64,000 bases of DNA from Bryobacterales bacterium (GTDB taxonomy: Bacteria; Acidobacteriota; Terriglobia; Bryobacterales; Bryobacteraceae): NCBI GenBank assembly GCA_016713735.1, contig JADJOP010000042.1, forward strand, positions 1 through 64,000, in the 5' to 3' direction. Below, one piece after another: positions 17,465 through 27,725 of the stretch (position 1 is its first letter; every line of letters starts with the position of its first letter). The translations under genes and the position numbers were made by a program. The notes below the pieces were generated by a model, which was given only the letters and a program-made list of their open reading frames with translations, was not told the DNA's origin and made no database searches.

Positions 17465-19577
17465 TTATTTGAACGTCTTCTCTTTGGCGCGCTTCTTGAT
17501 TTGGGGCGCGGGCTCGACGCCGGCGACGGGGCCTTGCGTGTAGTGGGCCGCTGAACGACTCGCCGGAGGGGAGCTTGGCCGAGGCGTCGATGGGGAGGCC
17601 GTTATCGGTGTCGCGCCAGCGGCCGAGCCAGTCGTAGTTTTCGAGCGCAAAGCCAATGGGGTCCATCAGGTTGTGGCAAGCGGCACATGTGGGGTTCTCG
17701 CGATGGCGGGCGAGCTTTTGCCGCATGGTGAGCTTCTCTTTTTTGTCGAAGGCTTTCTCGAGCGGCGGGACGTCGGGCGGCGGCGGAGGCACCGATGTGC
17801 CGAAGATCGTCTCCAGCACCCAGGCACCGCGGACGACGGGGTTGGTGGCCTTGAAGTTCGATGTCATGGCCATGACCGAGCCGAGGCCGAAGATGCCGGC
17901 GCGGCGGTTGTCGGGCCATTGCACCTTCTGGAAGCTTGTGCCGGGCGGGTTGGCGAGCTTGCCGTGGAGATCGTAGAAGGTGACCAGGCGGCTAGTGAGG
18001 AAGCTGTAGTCGGCGTTGAGCAGATCGAGGAGGGAGCGGTTTTCGTCGAGGATGTGGTGGAAGAAGAGGACGGGCTCTTCGCGGAGGTCGGCGGCGACCT
18101 CGGGATTGTAGTAGTGCTGCGTTTCGGTGATGGTGGGGGCGACGCGGCCGCCGACGTCCTTGGTGCCGAGCCACTGGCCGATGAAGGAGTTGGCGAAGAC
18201 GCGCGAGCGCGGGTCGTCGAGCATACGGTCGACCTGCGCGGCGAGGGTTTCCGGCTTGGTGAGTGCGCCCGAGGCGGCCAGAGCGAATAGCTCAGCGTCG
18301 GGCGTGGTGGACCAGAGGAAGTAGGAGAGGCGGCTGGCGAGTTCGTACGCGTTGAGCGGTTGCAACTGAGGCGAGTCAGTGGACTGCTCCATGTGAAAGA
18401 GGAAGGCGGGCGAGACGAGGGCGGTCTTCAGGACGAGCTTGATGCGCTCTTCATAGGGATCGCCGCGCTGGGCGGAGCGATCGTAAAGGGTGAGCAGGCG
18501 GTCGATGTCGCTTTGTGTGGCGGGGCGGCGGAATAGCTGGGGAAGGAAGCGGGCGAGGAAGCGTTCGGCGGCGCGGCGGGGCTGGACGGGTTGCTCGCCG
18601 GGCTCGATGCCGAGCAGGCGGTAGTGGAGCGCCTTCTGTTCGGCGGGCGGCTCGGTGCGGCGCTGGGCGACGGTGAGGGCGTAGATGCCGAAGGTCTGGT
18701 CGAGGGCCTGGATGGTGATGGTGTGCGGGCCGCGGCTGAGCCGCACACGCTGGTTGCGCGCGGTGGGGCCGCCGGATTCATAACGCACGACGGTGACCGT
18801 GCCGGCATCGACGCCATCCACCTTGACGCGCATGGAGCGAGGGCCGTCGGTGTAGCGTTCGACGGAGAGGCGAACGTCGTACTCACCGTCGGCGTAGACA
18901 TCCAACTTGGCGCTCACTTCGGCGCCTGGGGGCACGTCGCGGCGGGCTTCGGCGGAGGGCGCGGCGGGTTCGAGTTGCTGCGAAGAGAAGGAGCGGTTGA
19001 GGTCGGGCGAGAGGATGACGCGGTCGAGGATTTGGGTGGCGGCTTCGAGATAGCGCTCCATGAGCAGGGCGGGCGTGAAAAGGGTTTCGCCGTTGGTGTC
19101 GAAGCCTTCGCCGCCGGTGCCGTCGGCGGGGAAGAGGTCGCTCACGGGGAGGTCGACGCCGAACAAGTCACGAATGCTGTTGTGGTATTCGCGGCGGTTG
19201 AGGCGGCGCAGCGTGACGGTGCCGGCATAAGGCGGGGCATCGGCGCGGCAGGCGGTTTCCTCAAGGCGGCGGTGGATCCACTGGGCGAGGCGGAGGCGGT
19301 CGGTTTCGGAGATCTTCGCATCAGAGGCCGGCGGCATGGTGCGGTTGGTGAGTTGCACGGCGACGTTGCGCCAGACGCCGCGCATGGATTCGATGTCGGC
19401 CGGCGACTGGGCCTTGAGGAAGTTGATGCGGTTCTTCGGATTGGTTGGATTGTGGCAGCGGCCGCAGTGTTCGGCGAGTGCGGGGCGGATGGCGTGGGCG
19501 AATTCGGCGTCGGCGGGTGTTGTCGTTTGCGCGGCGAGGGCAAGCGGGAAGAGGAGCAGTGCGGCAACGCGAGGCAT
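17465..19577 (-). CDS. DUF1592/DUF1588 cytochrome-like protein with abnormal C-terminus
   Basis: The ATG at 19577 starts a signal peptide (MPRVAALLLFPLALAA). A haem c site CGRCH follows in an IRPALAEHCGRCHNP context (PSD1-like). Then come LRRLNRREYHNSIRDLFGV (DUF1587), a beta-sandwich region, FLARFLPQLFRRPATQSDIDRLL (DUF1595), ASRLSYFLWSTTPDAELFALA (DUF1592) and QKLARHRENPTCAACHNLMDPIGFALENYD (DUF1588, second CXXCH). After LPSGESFSG the usual DUF1585 domain is absent. The homologous frame ends there, and a shift near 17545 gives YTQGPVAGVEPAPQIKKRA and a stop at 17465. The family is abundant in planctomycetes and Acidobacteriota as periplasmic redox proteins of unknown substrate. The product is probably truncated by a deletion. 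Confidence 0.8.
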
Positions 19578-19627
19578 GGCGGGTATGGGGTGAGTATATA
19601 TCGGGGGGCGCGCTGAGCGCGGCCTGC

Positions 19628-20707
19628 TCAGCCGCGCCAGCGGACGCCGAGGTCGAGGGTTTTGCGGCAGTAATCGAGGGAGCGCTGCATGTGCTCGAGT
19701 TGCTGAAGCTTGAGGGCGTCCATGTAGCGTTCGCGGTCGCCGGGGACGTCGGCGAGGAGGTGGGGTTTGTCGTAGGGGCGGCCGCGACGGGCGAGGGTGA
19801 GGAAGCGGGCGAGGTCGCGCGAACGGGCGCGGGGGAACCACTTGTTCCAGAAGGCGGCGTCGTAGACGGGGATGATGGTGGGCGGGCGCGCGGTGATGGG
19901 CTTGCAATAAATGCGCACGTTGGCGGGGACGAGTTCGGCGGCGCGGGCGACGATGGCCTTGAAGTCGTGCGTGCCTTCGCCGAGGGGAACCCATTGCACG
20001 GCGATGCCGTCAGGATGCTCGTAGACGACGGCGTCGCGGAGGTGGAAGGTAACGGCGTAGGGGCCGAGTTCTTCGACGGTGGTCATGGGGTCTTCAGCGA
20101 CGAAGACGGGGTTGCCGGTGTCCATATAAGAGCCGACGAATTCTTTTCCGGCCAGTTCGATGAGGGCGCGGGTTTCCCAGGCTTGGAGTTCCTTGTGGTT
20201 CTCGATGCCGATCTTGAGACCCGCGTCGATGGCCTGCGTGCGCACTTCGCGGAGGATGCCGGCGGTGGTTTCGATGTGCTGTTCGACGGTGCCGGGGGGC
20301 ATGGCGTAACGGTCAGAAGCAAGCAGGGCGCGGACCAGCGGTGAGCCCATGGCCTTGGCGCGCTCGATGTTCTTGCGCAAGGTGGCGACGATCTGGGGGC
20401 GGTCGGCGGCGGTTTTGGGCAGGATGGCGCCGCCGCCGGTTTCGACGGGGAGGTTCATGTCGCGCGACCAGGCGCGGACCTCGGCCCAGTGCTTGGGGTC
20501 TTGCGCGGCGGGGTCGAGGGAGTCCTGGAGGAAGATGGAGTCGAGCTTCTGTTCGGCGCAGTAGTCGAAGAGGCGACGGTCGTTCCAGCGCTGGAAGCGG
20601 AGGCAGTAGGTGTTGATGCCGAGGGGCCAGGGCTTGGCCGGAGGCGGGGAGGCGAACGCGGTGGCGGTGAGGGGAAGTGCGGTGCGGAGGAGGTCGCGGC
20701 GGGTCAC
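19628..20707 (-). CDS. Secreted sugar-phosphate isomerase/epimerase-like TIM-barrel protein
   Basis: This 359-residue protein starts MTRRDLLRTALPLTATAFA, a twin-arginine-type signal. The AP-endonuclease-2-like TIM barrel follows: PLGINTYCLRFQRWNDRRLFDYC, LDSIFLQDSLD, GLKIGIENHKELQAWETRAL, the metal-site strand EFVGSYMDTGNPVF, AVTFHLRDAVVYEH and VQWVPLGEG. The Glu (GIENH), Asp (YMDTGN) and His (TFHLRD) positions match metal ligands of xylose-isomerase-like enzymes. The substrate is unknown. It lies 50 bases upstream of the DUF1592 gene on the same strand, so the pair may form a carbohydrate-oxidation unit. Confidence 0.85.
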   Translation of the reverse strand: MTRRDLLRTALPLTATAFASPPPAKPWPLGINTYCLRFQRWNDRRLFDYCAEQKLDSIFLQDSLDPAAQDPKHWAEVRAWSRDMNLPVETGGGAILPKTAADRPQIVATLRKNIERAKAMGSPLVRALLASDRYAMPPGTVEQHIETTAGILREVRTQAIDAGLKIGIENHKELQAWETRALIELAGKEFVGSYMDTGNPVFVAEDPMTTVEELGPYAVTFHLRDAVVYEHPDGIAVQWVPLGEGTHDFKAIVARAAELVPANVRIYCKPITARPPTIIPVYDAAFWNKWFPRARSRDLARFLTLARRGRPYDKPHLLADVPGDRERYMDALKLQQLEHMQRSLDYCRKTLDLGVRWRG

Positions 20708-20809
20708 GACATTGAGTATATCGCCGGGCGCGGAGTGACCCGCTTGTGTCGCCGACTTTGAAGGGCTTTACCGATCAAGGTTGCTGGAATGTGTGATAGG
20801 ATTCCGGCC

Positions 20810-23800
20810 ATGCGACTTTTGGGGTTACTCTTTCTCACGTCCTTGAGTGTGCTTGCTCAGTCAATCACCGGCTCGCTGGCCGGGGTGGTGACCGATCCGA
20901 CGGATGCGGCGATTCCGAATGCGGCCGTGGTGCTACGGCTGGACGCCACGGGCGCCGAGCGTACGGCCGACACCAACGAGGCGGGACGGTTCTTCTTCGG
21001 ATCGCTGCAGCCGGGTGCGTACACGCTGTCGATTGAGGCTGCCGGATTCCGGCGGCTGGAGCGGACGAACGTGAACGTGCCGGCTGCCGAAACGGTGAGC
21101 CTGAACGACCTGAAGTTGACAGTGGGACAGGTGAGCGATTCGGTGGTGGTGGAAGCGCAGGCGGCGGTGGTGCAATCGCAGACGGCCGAGCGCGCGGGCG
21201 TGTTGACGGGTTCGCAGGTGCAGAATCTGGCGATTCGCGGGCGCAACGTGACCTCGCTTGTTTCGCTGCTGCCGGGCGTGGTGGATCTCGATGATTCCGA
21301 GAACCTGGCGGTGAACTGGAACTTCAATGTGCAGGGCAACCGCCGCAACACGAACAACCTGACCATTGACGGCGCGACGGTAAACGCGATCGGCAACAAC
21401 TTCAACTCGGTGGTGGCGGTGTCGATGGATGCGGTGGCCGAGGTGAAGGTGCTGTTGTCGAATTACCAGGCCGAGTATGGGCGCATGTCGGGGGCGAACG
21501 TTTCGATTGTGACCAAGTCGGGCAGCAAGGAGTTTCACGGGCTGGCGAGCTATTACAAGCGCAACGAGGCGCTTAACGCCAACGACTTCTTCAATAACCG
21601 GCTGGGGCGCGTGCGGCCGCGCTACCGTTTTGACACCTGGAACTACAATGTCGGCGGGCCGGTGATGCTGCCGGGCGCAGGGCGGCGGTTAAAGGACAAG
21701 ATGTTCTTTTTCTGGAGCCAGGAGTTCTGGCCGCTGTCGGTGCCGACGGCGCTGGCGCAGCGGACGACGCCTACGGAACTCGAGCGGGCGGGCAATTTTT
21801 CGCAATCCCTCGATGTGAACAACGCGCTGATTGTGGTGCGCGATCCGTTCAACAACCGCACGCCGTTTGCGGGCAACATCGTTCCGGCGAGCCGCATCGA
21901 CACCAACGGGCGGGCGCTGCTGAACTTCCTGCCGCAGCCGAACTTCACCGACCGGGGCATCTCGCGCGGGCAGTTCAACTACGTGTTCCAGGATGTGGTG
22001 GACCAGCCCAAGCGTACCGATACGCTGAAGCTCGATTACAACGTGAGCCCGTCGGACATCGTGACGTTTTCCTACAGCGCGCGCAACGACATCAACGACG
22101 GCAAGGTGGGCATTCCGGCCGGGACGGGCAACTACGACGTCTACCGGCAGCGCTCGGAGAACCTGGGCAAACTGTTTTTGGGCCGCTACCAGAAGATCTT
22201 CTCGCCGACGTTGATCAACGAGTTCAACGGCAGCTATTCGACGCGGCCATTGAACAATTCGATTTCCGACGATGCGCTGGCGTCGATTCAACGCGACAAG
22301 ATCGGCTTCACGCTGGGGCAGTTGAATCCTTCCAGCAATCCGCTGAATCTGATTCCCAACATGTCGTTCGGCGGTGTGCCAAACGCGGTGGCGGTGACCA
22401 TGGACGGGCGCACACCGCTGACGACGACGCACGAGATCATCTCGATTTCGAACAACCTGACGAAGACATTTACGGCGCACACGCTGAAACTGGGCTTTTA
22501 CTTTGACCGGCTGTGGGCGGAAAATCAGCCGACGGGCGGGGCGTTCAACGGCTCGTTCAATTTCGCGCGCAACGTGAACAACCCGCTGGAGACCGACTAC
22601 GCGTTTTCGAACGCGATCGTGGGCGTGTACAACCAATATGAAGAGCCGACGGCGCGCGTGTTTCCGGTGAACTATGCGACCAACATCGAGTGGTTCGTGC
22701 AGGACAACTGGAAGGTGAACCGCAAGCTGGCGCTCGATTTCGGCGTGCGGTTCCACTACCTGCCGCAGTCGTGGATTGACGGCGATGCGATGTCGGGTTT
22801 CCGCGCGGACGCGTTCAACCAGGCGCAGGCGGTGCGGTTGATTGAACCGTTCCGGCAGGGGAACGCGCGCGTGGGGCGCAATCCGAACACGGGCGAGATT
22901 TTACCGGCGGCGCTAATTGGCGCGATTGCGCCGGGGCGGGGCAATCCGGCCAACGGGATGGTGTCGCCGCTGACGGATTCGAGCATTCCGCGTTCGCTGA
23001 TGAAGGAACCGGGCGTGCTGCTGGCGCCGCGCGTGGGCTTTGCCTACGACGTGTCGGGCAACGGCAAGACGGCCATTCGCGGCGGCTTCGGGATGTTCTA
23101 TAACCGCATGTCGCACGGCGTGGTGTTGACGGACTTCGCCGCGCAGCCACCGATTATCGACCGGCCGACGTTGTTCTACGGCACGATGTCGACGTTGCGC
23201 AACGCCACCGGCGTGCTGTTTCCGGCCAACGTGTTGGGGCTCGATCCGAACGCGAAGATACCGAGCGTGATGAACTTCTCGTTGTCGGTGCAGCGCGACA
23301 TCGGCTTCTCAACGATCGTGGATGTGGGCTATGCGGGGTCGCTGGGTCGGAATCTGCTGTGGCAGCGCAACCTGAACGCACTGCCGCTAGGGACGAACTT
23401 CCTTCCCTCGTCGCGCGACACGACGAACAACGCCGTGCTGCCGGTGAATTTCCTCCGCCCGTACCTGGGCTACGGCAATTTGAACCTGCGCGAGCCGGGT
23501 GCATCATCGAACTACCACTCGTTCCAGCTTTCGGCGAACCGGCGCTTCGCCTCGCGGCTGCAGTATGGGGTGAGCTACACGTGGTCGAAGTCACTCGACT
23601 ACAACTCCGACGATGCGGCGACGGTTTCCAACATCATTCCCGTGCGGGTATGGAACTACGGGTTGTCGTCGTTCGACCGGGCGCACGTGTTGAAGGTGAA
23701 CTGGCTCTACGACCTGCCGAACGCGGTGGAGCGGAATCATCCGCTGCGCTGGGTGGTGAACGACTGGCAGGTGAGCGGCATCTACACGGCGAGCACCGGG

Positions 23801-24235
23801 GCGCCGGCGGGCATCGGCTTCAGCACGGTGAACCCCGTGGACATCACCGGATCGCCCACTGAAGGCGCGCGCATTGTGTTGACGGGCGAGCCGTCGCTGG
23901 GCAGCGGTGAGCGCACCTTCAGCCGCTGGTTCAACACAAGCGTGGCGGCGCTGCCGGCGGTGGGCACCATTGGCAACGCGGCGCGCACGAACATCCGGCT
24001 GCCCGGCATCAACAACTGGGACCTCACGGCGTATAAGAATTTCCGCTTCAAGGAGCGGTTTGCCACGCAATTGCGCGCGGAGTTCTACAACGCGTTCAAT
24101 CACACGCAGTATTCGAACGTGGATACGACGGCGCGCTTCGATGCGCAGGGTCGGCAGGTGAACACGCAGTTTGGGCAGGTGACGGCGACGCGCATCGGGC
24201 GGCGCATTCAACTTGCCGTGCGCGTGACGTTTTAA
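20810..24235 (+). CDS. TonB-dependent receptor with carboxypeptidase-regulatory-like domain (1)
   Basis: This is a 1,141-residue outer-membrane protein. ATG 20810 gives the signal MRLLGLLFLTSLSVLAQ. Residues 20-105 form the carboxypeptidase-regulatory-like Ig fold (ITGSLAGVVTDPTDAAIPNA, ETVSLNDLKLTVGQ). A plug-like domain follows (VQNLAIRGRNVTSLVSLLPGV, RRNTNNLTIDGATVN, EYGRMSGANVSIVTKSG). Then comes a long beta-barrel with alternating aromatic strands ending RIGRRIQLAVRVTF, with the C-terminal Phe recognised by the BAM complex. Oar-like receptors of this kind are highly amplified in Acidobacteriota and are presumed to import or display large substrates; none can be assigned. No TonB box is obvious. 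No substrate-specific enzyme is adjacent except the DUF3224 and isomerase genes. Confidence 0.92.
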   Translation: MRLLGLLFLTSLSVLAQSITGSLAGVVTDPTDAAIPNAAVVLRLDATGAERTADTNEAGRFFFGSLQPGAYTLSIEAAGFRRLERTNVNVPAAETVSLNDLKLTVGQVSDSVVVEAQAAVVQSQTAERAGVLTGSQVQNLAIRGRNVTSLVSLLPGVVDLDDSENLAVNWNFNVQGNRRNTNNLTIDGATVNAIGNNFNSVVAVSMDAVAEVKVLLSNYQAEYGRMSGANVSIVTKSGSKEFHGLASYYKRNEALNANDFFNNRLGRVRPRYRFDTWNYNVGGPVMLPGAGRRLKDKMFFFWSQEFWPLSVPTALAQRTTPTELERAGNFSQSLDVNNALIVVRDPFNNRTPFAGNIVPASRIDTNGRALLNFLPQPNFTDRGISRGQFNYVFQDVVDQPKRTDTLKLDYNVSPSDIVTFSYSARNDINDGKVGIPAGTGNYDVYRQRSENLGKLFLGRYQKIFSPTLINEFNGSYSTRPLNNSISDDALASIQRDKIGFTLGQLNPSSNPLNLIPNMSFGGVPNAVAVTMDGRTPLTTTHEIISISNNLTKTFTAHTLKLGFYFDRLWAENQPTGGAFNGSFNFARNVNNPLETDYAFSNAIVGVYNQYEEPTARVFPVNYATNIEWFVQDNWKVNRKLALDFGVRFHYLPQSWIDGDAMSGFRADAFNQAQAVRLIEPFRQGNARVGRNPNTGEILPAALIGAIAPGRGNPANGMVSPLTDSSIPRSLMKEPGVLLAPRVGFAYDVSGNGKTAIRGGFGMFYNRMSHGVVLTDFAAQPPIIDRPTLFYGTMSTLRNATGVLFPANVLGLDPNAKIPSVMNFSLSVQRDIGFSTIVDVGYAGSLGRNLLWQRNLNALPLGTNFLPSSRDTTNNAVLPVNFLRPYLGYGNLNLREPGASSNYHSFQLSANRRFASRLQYGVSYTWSKSLDYNSDDAATVSNIIPVRVWNYGLSSFDRAHVLKVNWLYDLPNAVERNHPLRWVVNDWQVSGIYTASTGAPAGIGFSTVNPVDITGSPTEGARIVLTGEPSLGSGERTFSRWFNTSVAALPAVGTIGNAARTNIRLPGINNWDLTAYKNFRFKERFATQLRAEFYNAFNHTQYSNVDTTARFDAQGRQVNTQFGQVTATRIGRRIQLAVRVTF

Positions 24236-24238
24236 CGA

Positions 24239-24649
24239 TCAGACGCCGGTGTCGGGCAGTTCGTAGTCGAAGTCGTAGAAGTGTTTGCCGCCGGCCTCGA
24301 TGCGGATGGCCATGGAGCCGGTGAGTCCGGCGAGGTCGCCTGTGCCGGAGTCGGGCACGACGGTGACGGTGAGTTGTTGGGCGCCGCGGGCCATGGTGCC
24401 GGAATGCTGGAGTGTAAAAGTTCCCTTTCGTCCGCCCAGGGCGCCGGTGACGCGCTCGATGGCGACGTAGCCGGCTGAACCTTTCACTGAGGTCATGGCG
24501 GTGAGCATCTCGCCTTTGCTGGCGGCTTCGAGATCGCCGTGGAACTGTTTGTCGAGCGACATGCGGCCGAGCGTGGTGCCTTCGGGCATTGAGTCAGTCG
24601 ATTGCGGCGTTAGCTTCACATCGAAGGGGCCGGTGGCGCGTGTGGGCAT
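24239..24649 (-). CDS. DUF3224 domain protein
   Basis: This 136-residue protein starts at ATG 24649 (MPTRATGPFDVKL). The core LGRMSLDKQFHGDLEAASKGEML, TSVKGSAGYVAIERVTGALGGRKGTFTLQHSG, then LTVTVVPDSGTGDLAGLTGSMAI and HFYDFDYELP is the full DUF3224 beta-barrel, a family related in fold to allene oxide cyclase-like barrels. No signal peptide is present, so it is cytoplasmic. The role of the family is unknown. It is convergent with the TonB-dependent receptor, with three bases between stops. Confidence 0.88.
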   Translation of the reverse strand: MPTRATGPFDVKLTPQSTDSMPEGTTLGRMSLDKQFHGDLEAASKGEMLTAMTSVKGSAGYVAIERVTGALGGRKGTFTLQHSGTMARGAQQLTVTVVPDSGTGDLAGLTGSMAIRIEAGGKHFYDFDYELPDTGV

Positions 24650-25422
24650 GGCCCTTTCATTATGAAGGAATGCCGGCGGCCGGCCGCATCGGACCTGACT
24701 CAGGAGAGGCTTGGCCACGGCGGCACAGCCGGCGGAGCCATGCTTGCGGCGGTTGTGCCGCCGGAGTAAGTGATCCGACTATGTGGGTGGCTTGACCGGT
24801 TCACGCGCGGTACGCTACACCGCTTGGTACTTATAGCATTGTGATCGAGGCGCAGATGAGTTCCAGTGGCTTGGTGGTGTGTGTGCCGGTCATCGGGCGA
24901 CTGCCGCCGAGGCGAGGGTTGGTTACCGGCAGGATGCAAGCGTGGTGGAACACCGGGCAGGCGGCGCGCGACCGGAAGCGCACGTTCAGCAATGAAGCCC
25001 GTGGGCTCATGCGGGTGGCGCTACGCTGCGATGTTCCGGCGGAACGGAGATGTTGAGCCGGAGTTCTGTCTTGGTGGCCAGCGGCGGCGCGACGGCGAAC
25101 GAAAGGCTGCAGCCGGACGTTGGAATGATCCACCGGCTCCAGCCTCGCCGGCAGGAGGGCGGAAGGAAATGCGAGGGGAAGCCGGGAGGGAGAATCCGGC
25201 CGCCGCCCCTTCGCCGGGACGGGTGAGAGGCGCGCTAAACAACGGAAAGAAAACTGCTTATTGGGGAAGGGAGAACTGAGGGCAGCGGGGAATAGGGGTA
25301 TTAGCAATCTTGATGATCGAGGTTCGTTGCATTTGAAACTCTTTTAGGGTAGGCTCAAGAAACGGGGAGGTTGCCTTGCAGGGCATCCCGTACCCGTTCA
25401 CCAGGAGTCATCCAAAAAAGCC
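24650..25422. other. Long spacer before the ilv operon; no credible gene
   Basis: Open frames here have no recognisable domain, odd composition and no ribosome sites, so I call no gene. A seven-codon frame MIEVRCI (25313-25336) lies about 90 bases before ilvB. It contains two Ile and one Val codon but no antiterminator structure that I can see. An imperfect hairpin at about 25360-25391 precedes the ilvB start. The region should hold the promoter of the branched-chain amino-acid operon. Confidence 0.5.
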
Positions 25423-27147
25423 ATGTCCAATTTGATGAGCGGAGCGAAAATCCTTCTCGAGTGTCTGGTCAGGGAAGGGGTGGATTGCATTTTCGGGTAT
25501 CCCGGCGGTGTGACGCTTCCTTTCTATGACGCGCTGTACGATCACCCGATCCGGCACGTACTGGTGCGGCATGAAGAAAACGCCGCGTTTGCCGCCGAAG
25601 GCTATTCGCGGGCGACGGGGAAGGTGGGTGTTTGTTGCGCCACCTCCGGTCCGGGCGCGACCAATCTGACGACGGGGTTGGTGGACGCCATGATGGACTC
25701 GATTCCCATCGTGGCACTTACCGGGCAAGTTACCTCGAAGCTGATCGGCAGCGATGCGTTTCAGGAAGCGGACACGTTTGGCATTACCCGGCCATGCACG
25801 AAGCATAACTACCTGGTGAAGAACCTGGCCGATTTGCCGCAGGTGATTCACGAGGCATTTTACCTGGCCAACTCGGGGCGGCCGGGGCCGGTGCTGGTGG
25901 ACATTCCGAAGGATGTGTTCCAGGGGCATTACCAGTACACGCCGGTGAACTCGATTCACCTGCCGGGCTACAAGATCCACCTGGACGGCCATGCCGGGCA
26001 GATCCGCCGCGCGGCGCAGATGATGTGGGAGGCCAAGCGGCCTTATGTATATGGCGGCGGAGGCATCCTGGCCTCGGGCGCGACGAAGGAACTGCAGGAA
26101 CTGGTGGAGTCGCTCGATGCGCCCTGCGTACTGACGCTGATGGGCCTGGGCTCGCTGCCGTCGAGCCATCCGAACTTCATTTCGATGCCGGGCATGCATG
26201 GCAGCTATGCGGCCAATATGGGCATGTATGACTGCGACCTGCTGATCGCGCTCGGCGTGCGGTTTGACGACCGCGTGACGGGGCGGCTGGCGGCGTTTGC
26301 CCCGCATGCCAAGGTGATTCACGTCGATATTGACCCGGCCGAGATCGGCAAGAACCGGACGCCGGACCTGCCCATCGTGGGCGATTTGAAGCGTGTGCTT
26401 TCGAAGCTCAACAAGAACCTGCAGGAACTGGCTCCGACGATGCAGGAGACGAATGCGGCGGGGCGTCGCGAGTGGTGGTCGATGATGCGCGGCTGGCAGG
26501 CGGAGCATCCGCTGCAGCCGGAGTTTTCCACCGATGAGATCAAGCCGCAGCACCTGATCACGGAGATCGATAAGATCAGCGGCGGCAACGCGATTGTGTC
26601 GGTGGACGTGGGCCAGCACCAGATGTGGTCGGCGCAGTTCATCCGCTTCAATGAGCCGCGGCTGTGGTTGAGCTCAAGCGGGCTGGGTTCGATGGGCTTC
26701 GGGCTGCCGGCGGCGATTGGCGCGGCGTTTGCGCGGCCGGACAAGACGGTGATCGCGATCATGGGCGATGGCGGCTTCCAGATGTCGGTGCCGGAACTGG
26801 GTACAATCGCTTCGCAGGGCCTGCCGGTGAAGATGATCATCATGAACAACGGCTACCTGGGCATGGTGCGGCAATGGCAGGAGCTGTTCTACAACAACCG
26901 GCTCAGTTCGGTGACACTTGATTGCTTCCCGGACGCCGAGAAGCTGGCCGGGGCGTATGGCTTCAAGGGCCGCACGGTGGAGAAGCCGGGCGAGTTGAAG
27001 GCGGCGCTGGATGAGTGTTTCGCCGAGCCGGGGCCGTATCTGCTGAACGTGAAGGTGACGCCGTTTGAGAATGTGTTCCCGATGGTGCCGGCCGGCGGTG
27101 CGATCAACGAGATGGTGCTCGGGCCGCCGAAGCCGGTGACGGCGTAA
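25423..27147 (+). CDS. ilvB: Acetolactate synthase, large (catalytic) subunit
   Basis: This ThDP- and FAD-dependent enzyme condenses pyruvate with pyruvate or 2-oxobutyrate in valine, leucine and isoleucine synthesis. It has 574 residues. The N-terminal pyrimidine-binding domain has DCIFGYPGGVTLPFYDAL and the catalytic Glu in VRHEENAAFAAEGYSR, then CCATSGPGATNLTTGL. The central FAD domain has MGLGSLPSSHPNF and LLIALGVRFDDRVTG. The C-terminal pyrophosphate domain has IMGDGGFQMSVPELGTI through IIMNNGYLGMVRQWQELFY, the GDG-to-NN ThDP motif. It is first in ilvB-ilvN-ilvC, with 23 bases to ilvN. Confidence 0.97.
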   Translation: MSNLMSGAKILLECLVREGVDCIFGYPGGVTLPFYDALYDHPIRHVLVRHEENAAFAAEGYSRATGKVGVCCATSGPGATNLTTGLVDAMMDSIPIVALTGQVTSKLIGSDAFQEADTFGITRPCTKHNYLVKNLADLPQVIHEAFYLANSGRPGPVLVDIPKDVFQGHYQYTPVNSIHLPGYKIHLDGHAGQIRRAAQMMWEAKRPYVYGGGGILASGATKELQELVESLDAPCVLTLMGLGSLPSSHPNFISMPGMHGSYAANMGMYDCDLLIALGVRFDDRVTGRLAAFAPHAKVIHVDIDPAEIGKNRTPDLPIVGDLKRVLSKLNKNLQELAPTMQETNAAGRREWWSMMRGWQAEHPLQPEFSTDEIKPQHLITEIDKISGGNAIVSVDVGQHQMWSAQFIRFNEPRLWLSSSGLGSMGFGLPAAIGAAFARPDKTVIAIMGDGGFQMSVPELGTIASQGLPVKMIIMNNGYLGMVRQWQELFYNNRLSSVTLDCFPDAEKLAGAYGFKGRTVEKPGELKAALDECFAEPGPYLLNVKVTPFENVFPMVPAGGAINEMVLGPPKPVTA

Positions 27148-27170
27148 GGGAGCGGGAGAAAGCGACTGAC

Positions 27171-27725
27171 ATGCTGCAAGTGATTTCGTTGTTATTGGAA
27201 AACAAGCCGGGCGCGCTGATGCGCGTGACGGGCCTGTTGTCGGCGCGCGGTTACAACATTGAGAGCCTGACGGTGGCGCGCACGACGGACCCGACGTTGT
27301 CGAGGATGACGATCGTTGTGGACGTCGACGCGGTGCTGCGCAAGCAAGTGATCAAGCAGATGAACCGTCTGATCAACGTGCTGCAGGCGGCCGATTTGAC
27401 GGAAGGTCCGGCGGTGGCTCGCGAACTGGTGTTGATGCGCGTGCGGGCGGCGATGGAGAACCGGGCGGCGATTTTGAAGGAAGCCGAAATTTTCGGCGCG
27501 CGGGTGATCGATTCCTCGCTGGAGGGCTTCGCGTTGGAAGCCACGGGCGAGGCCGAGAAGCTCGATGAGTTTATTGATGTGATGCGCAGCTATGGCGAGA
27601 TTGAGGTGACGCGGTCGGGCACGGTTGCCGTATCGCTCGAACCGCGGAAGCTGCGTTTGTCCTCGCCGGTTGCGACCGGGACGGGAACGAAGTCTCAATC
27701 CACCACGGGAGTGCTCAATGGCTAA
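27171..27725 (+). CDS. ilvN: Acetolactate synthase, small (regulatory) subunit
   Basis: This 184-residue protein activates IlvB and confers valine feedback. The ACT domain covers residues 1-75 (VISLLLENKPGALMRVTGLLSARGYNIESLTV with the ligand-site Gly/Asn, then LSRMTIVVD). The ALS_ss_C domain follows (ELVLMRVRAAMENRAAILKEAEIFGARVID, SLEGFALEATGEAEKLDEFIDVM). A Ser/Thr-rich tail of about 25 residues (SSPVATGTGTKSQSTTG) extends beyond the usual end. Its last eight bases overlap the ilvC start, so translation is likely coupled. Confidence 0.96.
   Translation: MLQVISLLLENKPGALMRVTGLLSARGYNIESLTVARTTDPTLSRMTIVVDVDAVLRKQVIKQMNRLINVLQAADLTEGPAVARELVLMRVRAAMENRAAILKEAEIFGARVIDSSLEGFALEATGEAEKLDEFIDVMRSYGEIEVTRSGTVAVSLEPRKLRLSSPVATGTGTKSQSTTGVLNG

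Noticed and set aside
24831..25307. A 158-codon minus-strand frame in the ilv upstream spacer
   Set aside because: No domain, no ribosome site, and Arg/Pro/Ser composition typical of non-coding GC-rich DNA.
25313..25336. Possible ilv leader peptide MIEVRCI
   Set aside because: Too few branched-chain codons and no terminator/antiterminator pair visible, so attenuation is not supported.
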